64,000 nucleotides of DNA from CAYPIE01 sp964410665 (GTDB taxonomy: Bacteria; Planctomycetota; Planctomycetia; Gemmatales; Gemmataceae), in contig CAYPIE010000015.1 in assembly GCA_964410665.1 (NCBI GenBank), positions 26,331 through 90,330 on the forward strand, given 5' to 3'. The position numbers and the translations under genes are program-made. Positions 43,350 to 53,117 of the stretch are shown here, piece by piece. Below the pieces are notes generated by a model. The model was not told where the DNA came from. It saw only the letters and a program-made list of their open reading frames with translations, and ran no database searches. How positions within the stretch are numbered: position 1 is the first letter of the stretch; each line of letters opens with the position of its first letter.

Positions 43350-43822
43350 TTATGGGACTTCTTCCCTCTGAAAGTCGACGGTCATGTTCGGTTCGGGCTC
43401 GGTTGCCATGTCCGCCGACCTGGAAACCCCGATCGGATCTTCCGTCGTGAAGGCGGTCCACCATCTCGCCGCATCGGACTCAGCCCAAAGACCTGCCGCG
43501 TCGCACCCGAGCAGCGCGGAGCGTAATTCCCTCGCGTCCGGGAAGCGTGCTGACGGGTCTTTCTCCAGGCAGCGCATCACACGGATTCTAAACCCTTAGG
43601 GATGGAACTGCCGGCTCGGTGCGACGGGGTCTGAGGGATAGTGCTCACCTGATGCATGATGATCTGGGTGACGGTGTGACCCTCGAACAAGGTTTGCCCG
43701 GTGAGTAAGAAGTAGCCTACCGCGCCGACGGAATAAATGTCGCTCCGTCCGTCCACACCTTCCGGATTCTCGATCGCCTCCGGAGAAAGATACAACGGGG
43801 TGCCGGTCCAAACTCAGGCTGC
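43350..43822 (-). pseudogene. Ser/Thr kinase C-terminal remnant with a one-base frameshift
   Basis: On the minus strand the sequence reads TGTPLYLSPEAIENP, GVDGRSDIYSVGAVGYFLLT, GHTVTQIIMHQVSTIPQTPS and PKGLESV, then hits TGA. One base out of frame it continues MRCLEKDPSARFPDARELRS and AARWW to the stop at 43350. Intact kinases of this group have ESVVMRCLEKDP; here GTGGTG has become GTGTG at 43578-43582, a one-base loss. A second lesion (TGA) lies near 43811, before the APE-loop equivalent, and the N lobe is missing. The region up to 44021 shows no further kinase blocks. A sequencing error could explain the frameshift alone, but not the missing first half. Confidence 0.75.
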
Positions 43823-44021
43823 ATCACTTTGATGGTCCTTCTGTGTCCGATGTCGGGGTGGTAAGCGCGTCGATGATGCCCATGCTGCCCTTGACGACTT
43901 CGCCCGAAAGGTGATGATCGGGGCCGTGCCTTGGCGGAGAAGCACCTTGATGTTACTCGGGAGGGGTCTTGCCAGGGTACGGGGGATTGACCTGCAAAGT
44001 CGATCCCCGTTGGGGTAATGC

Positions 44022-45923
44022 TCAACCGGGCGGCTCGGCCCCTCCGCTCGACTCGAGGAGCTGCTGGGCTTCTTTCCGACGCCTCGCTTGGTCTTGCTTA
44101 CGGAGTGCTTGGATGATGATATTGCGGTCGCCGCGGGACAGGGGCTGGCTCACGTCATCCCCGAGCACACCCAGGGGGCCCTCTTCCATCTTCCAGTCGT
44201 CACTACGCTGGGTGGCGAAGGGAAGGTCTCTGTTGCCGGTCGCCTGGAGGTTGGCCAGCGGGTTCCGGCCCCAGGCGTAGCGGAAGTGGATAGGCTCGGG
44301 CACCATCGGGCTGGTCAGCACGAGTTGCTTGCGGTCATACTGGATCCGCCCGCGGTTGTCTTTCCCCTTCTCTGCATATGCGACGTCAGCGGGATGGAAC
44401 TTGCGGTCCACGCCGGCGATGGCAAAGCCTTGGATCGCGCCGTCCTCGGGATCGCTGACGTCGGTGTCCAGCCTGAGCAGCAGTCCCCCATCACGCTTCT
44501 CTGTACCCACGAGCATCGGCGGCTTCCACTGGACTTGACGGTCGAAGCCGTACTGCGTCGCCAGCGCCCACCGCGCGATCCGCTCCCCAGCCGGGATCTT
44601 GAGCTGGGGGTGGTACCAGCGTCGGCGGAGGTCGTAGGTGCTGGCGAAGCCGACGTTCGGATCGCCGGCGTTGTAGAACTCGAGGAAGGTCTGGTATTGC
44701 GCAGCGCGGATCGCGATGCCGGCGTTAAACATCTTCTCGCAGTAGTCGTCTCGCGTTTGCGGGTAACCGTCGGTGCAGAGCGAGATAATACCGAAAGGCA
44801 TCTCGGGGTCGTCAAAAGCCATACGCCAGGCTTGGATCATCTCCGGGAAAATGTCGCGGTACATCTCGGCACCGATCGAGCCCTTGAACGCGTTGTTGTA
44901 TCCCTGGTGGAAGATCGCACCTTGGACGGAAAGTCCGGCGATCGGGGCAATCATGCCGGCATAGCAGTTGCCGGGGTAGTTGGGGTCGGCGATCGGGCCG
45001 GGTCGGAGATCGTCGGGCGGGAGCTTCCGGTCGTTGGGGATCGGCTTCCCTGCCTTGGTCTGTCGCTCGATCCACTGCCGATGCGAGGCGATTCGGTTCT
45101 TCAAGTCCGCCCGCGGATCCCACTCGGCGGCCTTGGTGTCCCAGTCCGCCAGCTGGGCCTTGGTCGGCTCGCTGTCCATTGCTCGGAGCACGGGCAGTGG
45201 AGTCCAGGTCTCGACGGTGGTCCCTCCCCGGGAGGCGTCGATGACGCCCAAGGGTACCTTGGCGGCCTTGTGCACCCGGCGGGCGAAGACGTAGCCGATG
45301 GCCGAGAACTCTCGGACCGACTCCGGGGTGCAGACGGCCCAGTCGCCCTTGCGGAAGTGCCTGCCGAACCAGCTGCTCCACTCGTGCAAGCGGGGAAAGC
45401 CTCGCTTGGGTTCTGGCCCCTCGCCGTAAGGAATGGTAAGGAGACGGATCTGGGGGTAGTCGGCGGAGATGATCTCCAGATTACCGTTTTCGACTTTCGC
45501 GAGCTCGAACTCCATGTTGCTTTGCCCACCGAGCACCCAGACGTCGCCGACGAGGATGTCGTCGAGAACGAGCGTCTTGCTCTTACCCTTGACGGTCATC
45601 CGTCTGGGTTGGCTGTTGGCGGACACGGCTGGCAACGTGAGCCTCCACCCGCGGTCTTTCCCAGCTCTGGCCGAAGCACTCTCTCCGGCGAACGTCACCG
45701 TGACCTGCTCGCCCGGCTCGGCCCAACCCCAAACGTGGATCGGCTTGTCCCGTTGGAGCACCATGTGGGACTGGAAGACGTTGCTGACACACAGCCCTTT
45801 GCCGATCACGGCAGCATCGACGACGTTTTTCCGTGGCATCGGTTCGGCAAACGAGGGTAGGGTGGTTGGCCAGAACAGAGTGAGTGCTGTGATCAACCAG
45901 TACGGCTGTCGAAATGGTTGCAT
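44022..45923 (-). CDS. Sialate O-acetylesterase-like secreted esterase
   Basis: This 633-residue exported SGNH-type esterase removes O-acetyl groups from sugars (sialate or other polysaccharides). The signal peptide is at 1-26 (YWLITALTLFWPTTLPSFA). An N-terminal sandwich follows, with VFQSHMVLQRDKPIHVWGWA. Then VGDVWVLGGQSNMEFEL carries the nucleophile Ser135; GVIDASRGGTTVETWTP and GLSVQGAIFHQGYNNA follow. In the family the last block is usually WYQGExN; here it is FHQGYNN, an altered but alignable site. The C-terminal end is a charged helix (KQDQARRRKEAQQLLESS). It is the third gene of a minus-strand run behind the DUF1592/1588 and DUF1552 genes, with a 100-base gap. The start at 45923 has GAGG upstream and directly begins the signal peptide. 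Confidence 0.85.
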   Translation of the reverse strand: MQPFRQPYWLITALTLFWPTTLPSFAEPMPRKNVVDAAVIGKGLCVSNVFQSHMVLQRDKPIHVWGWAEPGEQVTVTFAGESASARAGKDRGWRLTLPAVSANSQPRRMTVKGKSKTLVLDDILVGDVWVLGGQSNMEFELAKVENGNLEIISADYPQIRLLTIPYGEGPEPKRGFPRLHEWSSWFGRHFRKGDWAVCTPESVREFSAIGYVFARRVHKAAKVPLGVIDASRGGTTVETWTPLPVLRAMDSEPTKAQLADWDTKAAEWDPRADLKNRIASHRQWIERQTKAGKPIPNDRKLPPDDLRPGPIADPNYPGNCYAGMIAPIAGLSVQGAIFHQGYNNAFKGSIGAEMYRDIFPEMIQAWRMAFDDPEMPFGIISLCTDGYPQTRDDYCEKMFNAGIAIRAAQYQTFLEFYNAGDPNVGFASTYDLRRRWYHPQLKIPAGERIARWALATQYGFDRQVQWKPPMLVGTEKRDGGLLLRLDTDVSDPEDGAIQGFAIAGVDRKFHPADVAYAEKGKDNRGRIQYDRKQLVLTSPMVPEPIHFRYAWGRNPLANLQATGNRDLPFATQRSDDWKMEEGPLGVLGDDVSQPLSRGDRNIIIQALRKQDQARRRKEAQQLLESSGGAEPPG

Positions 45924-46023
45924 AACGGACCTCATCCAGCAGTTCGAGTTCGCGTGCATCACATCGTGATTGAGTGAAGGAAGGTTACTCCACCTTGGCA
46001 AAGTCAACGTACCGAGTGAGCGG

Positions 46024-47457
46024 TCACGCCAACAGGTGGTCCAGGGGACACTCCTGATCGATCTCGGGCCCCAGTTGCAGGTCTCGGTGGCCGAACCCCT
46101 TTTGGGGCAGCCCCACTGCATGCAGGACAGTCGTGTAGAAGTTCCCGAGGGTGTGGTGGCCGCGCTCCCCGTGACTCGGGTATTGCAGGTAGTTGCCGGT
46201 CTTGAGCGTTCCACCCAGCCCACCGATCGTGACGATCGGCCAGGTGAAGAAGTTCGGGTGGTGACGGTCGCCCGAATGGGCGAAGTACACGATCAGGGTG
46301 TTGTCGAGCATTGTGCCATTCCCCTCGGGGACGGCGGCGAGCTTGTTCGCCAGCCCGGCGACCAGGTCCATGTGCAGCGTGCGGATCTTGTCGCGTGCGA
46401 TCCGGCCCTCTACGGTGCCGTCCTTGTCTTTCCAGTCGTTGGGGTCGTCGCCCGTGTTGCCGTTCACTTCCAGGTGACCGAGTGCGTGAACGGTGTAGTC
46501 GCCCAGGCCGAGGCCGCTATACCGGGTTTCCAGGGTGTCCGTACTGATAGCGATGACCTGCGTGAGGCCGGTCACCAGGGCTGCGGCCGCGATGTCGAAG
46601 TGCGCTTCCAGACGGTGTGTTTCGACCTCGGACGTGTACTTGTTGTCCGCATCCGGAGTGCCCTCCGCGATGGCGTCGCTCATGGCAGAGATCTTAGCGC
46701 GGCGATGCCGGAGTGCTTCGAACCCCTCCAGGTAGTGCTCCAACTTCTCCTTCTCACTTGCCGGGAGCCTGGCGTTCACGCGCTTGACGTCATCCACCAT
46801 GAAGTCGAGCAGTGTTCGGTCCAGTTCCGCCCGCGCGGCGACCTGACCTCCACCGGTGAAAGCCGCCCCGAACAGGTCTTGATAGGCTAGGAGGGGGTCG
46901 GCGTAGTACGACAGCGGTTTCCCCAGTCCAGACGCGGAAAGCCGCGGGTTGATCACCTGCTTGCCCTTGGCCCCGAGCATCAGCCCGACGTGCGGGAAGA
47001 TGCCCGAGAATGCCTGGGCCAACTTGGAGTCGATGGTGATGTCCTTGGGACGGCTGCCGTCGCGCATCGGGTACACCCCCAGCGCGCCGTAATGCGCTGA
47101 GTGGTTCCCACTGCACATCTTCGCAGAAAGCCCCTGGATGATGTTCATCCGGTCCTTCAGGGGCTCCAGCGACTTCATCGTGGGGTGCAGGGCAAGGTCT
47201 CTCAACGCCAATTGCGTCGTGTTTGTGGTACGGACCAGCTTGTTCGACGGGCCGTTTACCCTCTTTTCCAGCCCGATGGGCTGGACCCCGTACGGGAGCA
47301 GTCCGTTGGCGCGAGCGATAAACACAAACCGCTTCGGCAACTTTTTCGGCGCTCCTTCCGCCTGGGCACGCATGTTCGCCAAGAACGGCGCGAGTGCTAC
47401 ACATCCCGTACTTAAAGAAATGTCCCGTAGCAGTTGCCGCCGGCTTAGGTTGTTCAT
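46024..47457 (-). CDS. DUF1552 family Tat-exported protein
   Basis: This 477-residue protein belongs to the DUF1552 family, common in Planctomycetota and often next to DUF1592/1588 cytochromes, as here. The twin-arginine signal is LSRRQLLRDISLSTGCVALA at residues 4-23, so it is folded before export. Family blocks are FVFIARANGLLPYG, NIIQGLSAKMCSGNHSAHYG, TIDSKLAQ, SYYADPLLAYQDLFGAAF and the end region NTLIVYFAHSGDRHHP, YPSHGERGHHTLGNFYTTVL. The fold is alkaline-phosphatase-like by analogy with DUF1501; no metal site is established. It begins 42 bases after the DUF1592/1588 gene, so the two are almost certainly one transcript. I start at the ATG 47457; a TTG four codons upstream is possible. 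Confidence 0.92.
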   Translation of the reverse strand: MNNLSRRQLLRDISLSTGCVALAPFLANMRAQAEGAPKKLPKRFVFIARANGLLPYGVQPIGLEKRVNGPSNKLVRTTNTTQLALRDLALHPTMKSLEPLKDRMNIIQGLSAKMCSGNHSAHYGALGVYPMRDGSRPKDITIDSKLAQAFSGIFPHVGLMLGAKGKQVINPRLSASGLGKPLSYYADPLLAYQDLFGAAFTGGGQVAARAELDRTLLDFMVDDVKRVNARLPASEKEKLEHYLEGFEALRHRRAKISAMSDAIAEGTPDADNKYTSEVETHRLEAHFDIAAAALVTGLTQVIAISTDTLETRYSGLGLGDYTVHALGHLEVNGNTGDDPNDWKDKDGTVEGRIARDKIRTLHMDLVAGLANKLAAVPEGNGTMLDNTLIVYFAHSGDRHHPNFFTWPIVTIGGLGGTLKTGNYLQYPSHGERGHHTLGNFYTTVLHAVGLPQKGFGHRDLQLGPEIDQECPLDHLLA

Positions 47458-47499
47458 GATCGGGTCCAAGGTGGGGTGGGGGTCGGCTTGGTGTGCGCG

Positions 47500-49773
47500 C
47501 TATTCCGGAGGGTCTTTCCGGTACAGGAATGAATCGGAGGTCAACAATGTGACGAGCAGTTCCTTGAAACTGCCACCGCTCTCCAGGTATGCACGGTCCA
47601 TGGCGATCAGCGTCGGTGAGTCGCGGAGTGTCTCGTTGCGGCCCATCCAGTAGCGGAACACGTGGCGGATCATCGACTGGCGAACCCGCTCCGACTTTGC
47701 GAGCCGCCCGATGAGGTCTCGTGCCCCGTCGACCGCGCCGTCCAGTTCGAGATCGCCGGTGCCGGTCAGTTCACCCCGCGTATCGACGGGTCGGGTTACT
47801 GCCGGGATGATCACCTTGCCCCGCTTTTTATGCTCCTGCTCCAGAACGATACGGGTGCGGTGCGTTCCGAAGTCATCGAACTCCTCGAACGGGAGCCCTA
47901 GCGGGTTCATCTGACGGTGGCAGCGCCAGCAGGATTCGGCGCGGGTCACTTCCATCCGCTCGCGGAGGGTCTTGTGCGGGTCTTCGGGCAACTTCGCTTC
48001 CACCCCGATGGGGAGGTCGGGCACGTTCCCGGCGAGCAGGTGTTCTCGGATCCACTTTCCGCGGCGGATGGGGTCGTTGTCGAAGTTGCCCGAGTGGGCC
48101 ACCAACCAGGCCGGATGCGTCAGCATCCCGGCACGATTGGGTAGCTGGAACGGTTGTACCGGCTGCCAGTTCCAGGTGTCCTTATCGAGGTTGTACGCTC
48201 CGATGTATGCGCCGAACGGCCGCGGTACCGGGTACTCGCCGCGTTCGACTCGGGCCTTGGTCCTGGGGTCGCCCTTCTTCTTTCCCCGGGTCCGGAGCAT
48301 GCCGCGGATCGCACGCTCTACGTGTTTCGGGGGCACGTAGGCGACGAAGTACCGGTCGCTTGTCAACAGGTCGTGGAACACGTTCTGGTCGCGGTCGAGG
48401 ATTTCGAGCACGAACCGGTCGGCGTCCTTGACGAGCCATTCGGCCCTGTGGACCCGTCCCTTGCTGTGTTCGGCGTCCTTGAACACGGTCGGCGCCCGGT
48501 GGTAACCGAAGAATTGGCGGAAGAACCGCAACGGACGGGCGTTGTACGGGTCGCTCTTGCTGCCGAGATCCTCCATCGGGACGGTGAAGTAGGTGTGGAC
48601 GTCGTCGTACTGGTCGTACATTCGCCGGACCTCGCGTTCGACATCCACGCGGCTGGACAGCCGCCCCTCTGCCGCGGCCTTCCGCAGTTCGGTGTCGGGA
48701 GGGCGATCGTCGAGGGCGTAGGCGATGGCGTACGCGAGTTCGCGTGGGGACAGCATCCGCCGACCGTCAGGCAGCCGTGCGCCGAGTCCCAATTCCATGC
48801 GAAAGATGAACTCGGGGGACATCAACAGCGCCATGAGCAGGTTCTGGAACCCCTTCATCGGTCCGGCGATCTTTACCGACTTCCGCAGCAAGGCCCCGTA
48901 GCGGTCCCGTTCCGCGGCGTTGGGTTTCCGCTGGAGTAGCTCCACGAAGCTGCGATCGAGGGCGTGATCGAGCTCCACGTCGGTTGCCGTTTCGGCATCG
49001 AGCATGGCCAGATCGCGGAACACCCGGTTATTCTTGTCGATCCGTGCCGGCTTGGGATTCTTGCCCTTTCGGGTCCCCGGGATTACCTTGCCGACGGTCA
49101 TGCGGGTGGCGATGGTCCGGCTACTGTTGATGAGGATGCGCAGGGTGGCTTCGTCGGCGCGGAGTAGCGCGAAGTCCTGAATCCCCTTCTCGCTGACCGG
49201 AGCGAGCCCGTCGGCGAGCGCATCGGCGAGCCCTTGCGGCCCCGAATGGCGGACGATCCCGTTGTCCTTCGCCATCTGGGCGTAGATGTCCGGGCTGATC
49301 CGCCAAACCCGCGCGTAAGAGAACGCCGGCCCCTTGTGCTTCCCGCTGAACAGGTCGGCGTGGTGAACCCGGTTGCCGAACTGCGGCAGCTTCACCCGCC
49401 ACGTGTCGGGCGCTCGGCCGACTTTGGTCAGTTCCTGATCGATCCACCGGACCACATGCTCGACGTCTTCTTTCGGCGGCTGGGGCCGCTTCTTCGGGGG
49501 CATCAGTCCGAGATCGAGCATCTCGTGGATCTTTTCCCACCGTTGCAGCTCGCCGGCAGTCCCGACGTTCCCTCGGAGGTCGTGGACCGTGAACTCGGCT
49601 TTCTGGACGTCTGCGTTGTGGCAGTTTAGGCAATACTTGCGAAGGAGCGGTTGCACGGTGCGAGCGAACCCGGCATTCACCTCGGCCGGTTCATCATCTG
49701 CGTGTGACGGAGCCACGAACAGGCCCGGAGCAACCAAAAGGAGCAGATGCCGGAGTATCGGTGCGGTTTTCAT
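47500..49773 (-). CDS. Planctomycete cytochrome (DUF1587/1592/1588/1585 multidomain protein)
   Basis: This exported 757-residue protein has a signal peptide ending near APSHADD, a first haem site CLNCH at 48-52 (class-c motif with HNAD following), the DUF1587-like segment (ELQRWEKIHEMLDLGLMPPK), a helical DUF1595/1592 middle (FVELLQRKPNAAERDRYGAL, LLMSPEFIFRMELG, LSPRELAYAIAYALDDRPPD), and the DUF1588 block with a second haem site CWRCHRQMNPLGLPFEEFDD. A DUF1585-type end follows, with SMIRHVFRYWMGRNE. It is likely an electron carrier or oxidase component outside the cytoplasm. Order and length are standard for the family. The partner DUF1552 gene follows at 42 bases, then a sialate O-acetylesterase. 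It is divergent from the hexahaem gene at 50331. Confidence 0.93.
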   Translation of the reverse strand: MKTAPILRHLLLLVAPGLFVAPSHADDEPAEVNAGFARTVQPLLRKYCLNCHNADVQKAEFTVHDLRGNVGTAGELQRWEKIHEMLDLGLMPPKKRPQPPKEDVEHVVRWIDQELTKVGRAPDTWRVKLPQFGNRVHHADLFSGKHKGPAFSYARVWRISPDIYAQMAKDNGIVRHSGPQGLADALADGLAPVSEKGIQDFALLRADEATLRILINSSRTIATRMTVGKVIPGTRKGKNPKPARIDKNNRVFRDLAMLDAETATDVELDHALDRSFVELLQRKPNAAERDRYGALLRKSVKIAGPMKGFQNLLMALLMSPEFIFRMELGLGARLPDGRRMLSPRELAYAIAYALDDRPPDTELRKAAAEGRLSSRVDVEREVRRMYDQYDDVHTYFTVPMEDLGSKSDPYNARPLRFFRQFFGYHRAPTVFKDAEHSKGRVHRAEWLVKDADRFVLEILDRDQNVFHDLLTSDRYFVAYVPPKHVERAIRGMLRTRGKKKGDPRTKARVERGEYPVPRPFGAYIGAYNLDKDTWNWQPVQPFQLPNRAGMLTHPAWLVAHSGNFDNDPIRRGKWIREHLLAGNVPDLPIGVEAKLPEDPHKTLRERMEVTRAESCWRCHRQMNPLGLPFEEFDDFGTHRTRIVLEQEHKKRGKVIIPAVTRPVDTRGELTGTGDLELDGAVDGARDLIGRLAKSERVRQSMIRHVFRYWMGRNETLRDSPTLIAMDRAYLESGGSFKELLVTLLTSDSFLYRKDPPE

Positions 49774-50330
49774 GCTCTCGGTGGGTGAAGAGTGAGCAGG
49801 TGGCAGGGGCGGGTATACGCGGAAGAGACATTATGACAGCCGATCGACCGCGAGGAAAGTATTTGGTCGAAAACGCAGCGGACAGATGCCAATCGTAGAC
49901 TTATTTGAAGTCAACCCCCAGCCTCCGGTCCAGTCGGTATCGAAGATCAGATAAGGAGGCCGAGCGAATAAAACAGCAGACGATGCAAGGTGGGTCCTTT
50001 CGAGTCAAGACAGGCGGCGATGATGGAAACTCTCCACCCTTTCAGGAAACTCGTTCCGGACGTGACTTCGAGTCGAGGGAGAGCGGCGGTTTACATGGGC
50101 CTTCACCGCATACCTGTTCAGGATTGCTCTATTCCGGGGATTGGGCGGAGCAAACGAGCTTGTTGTGGACCGGATTGTCGAACGGGCTGCTCCGGAAGGG
50201 GGCCAATGGCGGCCTCTCACCAGGGCCTTTCCGTTCCCAAAGGCAGCGTGTAAGCTGGCGACACGGTCGTGCGGGAAGGACCTAGGAGCGGGATTTTCCT
50301 GGTCGGACATCCATCCGGAGCATTCGAGTC
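49774..50330. other. Divergent intergenic region of the cytochrome blocks
   Basis: 557 bases lie between the cytochrome gene (-) and the six-haem gene (+). No coding pattern was recognised. It should contain two promoters, possibly shared control of both electron-transfer blocks. Confidence 0.45.
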
Positions 50331-53108
50331 ATGAAGCATCGCGGGATTGCGCTGACGGTGGTCACCTTGTCGGTCTGTTCCTTCGCGGCGGGCCAGTCAG
50401 CCTTGGCGCAGTCGCTGTCAGAACGGCTCAAACGGGAGCCCGCACAACGGCTTGCCGCGGCCGCACGGGAAAAAGGAAGTGCGGCTCGTGGGGCCATCCT
50501 GTTCACCCGGCCCGACGTTGGCTGTACGAAATGTCACGTCTCCGGGAGGGATGACTTGCTCGGACCAGGGTTGCACCAGTTCGGCCCCGAGGCGACGGAC
50601 CAATATCTTGTGGAGGCCCTGCTGGAGCCGTCCAAGGTCATCCGAAAGGGGTTCGAATCAGCCTTGGTGACGACTACCGACGGCAGGATATTCCAAGGCC
50701 GGATCATGAAGCGGAGCAAGACGAGGCTCATCCTCAGGGATTTGAACCCTGGGAAACCTCAGATTAAGTTAGCCGGGGAAGACATCGAGGAGGTCGTGTT
50801 GAGCAAGACCTCCTCGATGCCGGTCAACCTGGTGGACCAACTAAAGAACCGCGACGAGTTCTTGGATCTGGCTCGCTATGTGATGCAGTTAGCTTCGACC
50901 TCCAGGACCCGCCCCCTGCTCGCTCACACCCGTGGTGGCGGCAAAGTGAGCCCGGAACTGCGTGGGCTCGTGCTCCTCAAAGAATTCAACTGCGCGGCTT
51001 GCCACAAAGACGACCTGCCGGCCAACCTCCTCACCATGAAACAAGCCCCGGTGTTGTCCTGGGCTGGCGGCCGGATCGACCCCCATTACATCGAAACCTT
51101 CCTCACAAACCCGTTCAAAGTTAAACCCGGGACGACGATGCCCGACGTGATGCACCGGCTTGCTGCCGAGGAGCGGGCCAAGGCGGCATCGGAACTAACC
51201 CATTACATCGTCTCGTTGCAGGACCGATCGTTCAGACGACAACCGCTGGACGATGAGGCCGCCGTACGTGGTCGGGAGCTATTTCACACGGTTGGCTGTG
51301 TTGCCTGCCACTCCCCACGGGACTCTTCCGGCCAGGCCCTACTCTCGGACGACTCGGTGTCCCTCGGCCCGCTCGGGCGCAAGTACAACCGTGATGGATT
51401 GGTGGAATTCTTGAAGAACCCCCACGCGGTGCGGCCTTCCGGCCGGATGCCGAGTCTTAAACTCACGCATTGGGAAGCTGTTGACATCTCGAACTACTTG
51501 CTTCGCAGTGCTGCCCCTGTGGAAGAAGCCGGTGAAGCATTCAAATGCGACCCGGCACTCGCGGCCAACGGGAAGCGGCGCTTCGACCAGCTCGGCTGCG
51601 TGCGGTGTCACGGGAACGGCACGACAGAGAACACCGCGCTTTCTCGATCGCTTTCTCGAGTGCAGCCAGAACGTGGTTGTCTCGCAAAAGAGGAGGGAGC
51701 TTGGCCGCAGTTCGACTTCCGCGATGAGCAGCGCGAAGCGATCCGGGCGGCGTTGGCCCGGAAACGCCCTCTGAGTGACGAACACCAGATTGCGATGAGC
51801 CTCACGGCGTTCCGATGTCTGAACTGCCACCAACGCGGTGAGCTCGGCGGGGTGTCCGACCAACGCGATCCGTACTTCTTGACGGCCGACCCGAACCTCG
51901 GCCCTCAGGGCCGGATCCCGCCAACACTTACCGACGTCGGCGCGAAGTTGAACCCAAAGTGGCTGCGACAGGTGTTGGTCAGTGGCCGTGCCATCCGGCC
52001 CTATGTGAAGACACGCATGCCCCAGTATGGGGCGGAGAACGTTGGTCACCTGGTGGCGTTATTCGCGAGAGCCGATCATCTACCGGACGCTCCGCACGGG
52101 ACGCTCACCGACTTGAAGGAGGCCCGGAAAGTCGGCGCGGAGCTGGCCGGCACCGGAGGCTTGAACTGCATCGCTTGCCACACGTTCCAGTTGAAACAGG
52201 CGGCCAACATGCCCGCGGTGGACCTGACGGAAATGGCCGAGCGCTTGCATAAGAACTGGTTCTACCACTACATGCGCGACCCACAACGGTTCAGCATGAA
52301 CACGGTGATGCCCTCGTTTTGGCCAAGCGGGCGGGCTGCCCGGAAGGACATTCTGGCCGGCGATACCGATGCTCAGATTGAAGCCCTGTGGCAGTACCTG
52401 TTGGAAGGCCGGCAAGCACGCCCCCCGCGTGGACTTATCCGAGAGCCGATCAAACTGCTGGCAACCGACGAGGCCGTCATGTTACGCCGGAAGTACCCCG
52501 GGATCGGCAAGCGGGGCATCGGCGTGGGCTACCCTGAACAGGTCAACATCGTCTTCGACGCCGAACAGATGCGGCTCGGTACCATCTGGAAAGGGAAGTT
52601 CGCCGACCCCGGCGGCGTCTGGCGTAGTCAGGGTCACGGGAATGTCCGCCCGTTGGGCCACGATCTGATCCAATTTCCCAAGGGTCCGGAACTCGATGCC
52701 CCTGATTCCCCGTGGGTCGTCGATGACGGTCGACCACCGAACCACCAGTTCAAGGGGTACGACCTGGATGAGAAACAGCGGCCGAAGTTCCGCTACCGGT
52801 TCTCGGACGTCGCGGTGCAGGATTACCCTGTCGACGTCCTTGACCCGGCCACCGGACAAGCCTTTATCCGTCGGACGCTGACGCTGAAGACCTCGGGGGT
52901 CCGACGGGACGCACTCTTCCGGGCGGCCGAGGGTAAGAACATCCGCCGCGAGGAGGACGGAGTCTTTTTGATCGATGGGTCGTTGCGTATCCGGATCGAC
53001 GCAACTCACCAAGGCGAGATCGTCGAATCGCCTTCCGGGCAACAATTGCGCATCCCGGTCCGTGTCTCTGGCAACGAGACGACCCTCACCCTCGAATACA
53101 GCTGGTAG
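50331..53108 (+). CDS. Exported multihaem cytochrome c (six CxxCH motifs)
   Basis: This 925-residue protein has a signal peptide (ALTVVTLSVCSFAAGQSALA, ~7-26). Six haem-binding motifs are spread along the chain: CTKCH at 65, CAACH at 221, CVACH at 323, CVRCH at 423, CLNCH at 496 and CIACH at 613. The first domain matches the PVC haem-binding domain (QYLVEALLEPSKVIRKGFES, then a DGRIFQGRIM small beta part). Methionine ligands follow several motifs (TTMPDVMH, GRMPSLKL, TRMPQYG, TVMPSFWP). The last 250 residues have no haem and are beta-rich, with FRYRFSDVAVQDYPVDVLDP, perhaps a partner-binding region. It should pass electrons from a periplasmic oxidation, presumably that of the dehydrogenase-like protein encoded 9 bases downstream. 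A start further down is unlikely, since this ATG begins the signal peptide. Confidence 0.92.
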   Translation: MKHRGIALTVVTLSVCSFAAGQSALAQSLSERLKREPAQRLAAAAREKGSAARGAILFTRPDVGCTKCHVSGRDDLLGPGLHQFGPEATDQYLVEALLEPSKVIRKGFESALVTTTDGRIFQGRIMKRSKTRLILRDLNPGKPQIKLAGEDIEEVVLSKTSSMPVNLVDQLKNRDEFLDLARYVMQLASTSRTRPLLAHTRGGGKVSPELRGLVLLKEFNCAACHKDDLPANLLTMKQAPVLSWAGGRIDPHYIETFLTNPFKVKPGTTMPDVMHRLAAEERAKAASELTHYIVSLQDRSFRRQPLDDEAAVRGRELFHTVGCVACHSPRDSSGQALLSDDSVSLGPLGRKYNRDGLVEFLKNPHAVRPSGRMPSLKLTHWEAVDISNYLLRSAAPVEEAGEAFKCDPALAANGKRRFDQLGCVRCHGNGTTENTALSRSLSRVQPERGCLAKEEGAWPQFDFRDEQREAIRAALARKRPLSDEHQIAMSLTAFRCLNCHQRGELGGVSDQRDPYFLTADPNLGPQGRIPPTLTDVGAKLNPKWLRQVLVSGRAIRPYVKTRMPQYGAENVGHLVALFARADHLPDAPHGTLTDLKEARKVGAELAGTGGLNCIACHTFQLKQAANMPAVDLTEMAERLHKNWFYHYMRDPQRFSMNTVMPSFWPSGRAARKDILAGDTDAQIEALWQYLLEGRQARPPRGLIREPIKLLATDEAVMLRRKYPGIGKRGIGVGYPEQVNIVFDAEQMRLGTIWKGKFADPGGVWRSQGHGNVRPLGHDLIQFPKGPELDAPDSPWVVDDGRPPNHQFKGYDLDEKQRPKFRYRFSDVAVQDYPVDVLDPATGQAFIRRTLTLKTSGVRRDALFRAAEGKNIRREEDGVFLIDGSLRIRIDATHQGEIVESPSGQQLRIPVRVSGNETTLTLEYSW

Positions 53109-53117
53109 GAGTCTGCG

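Noticed and set aside
44088..45860. Plus-strand open frame of about 590 codons opposite the sialate O-acetylesterase
   Set aside because: The minus strand carries clear family motifs (GQSNME) throughout; the plus frame has none.
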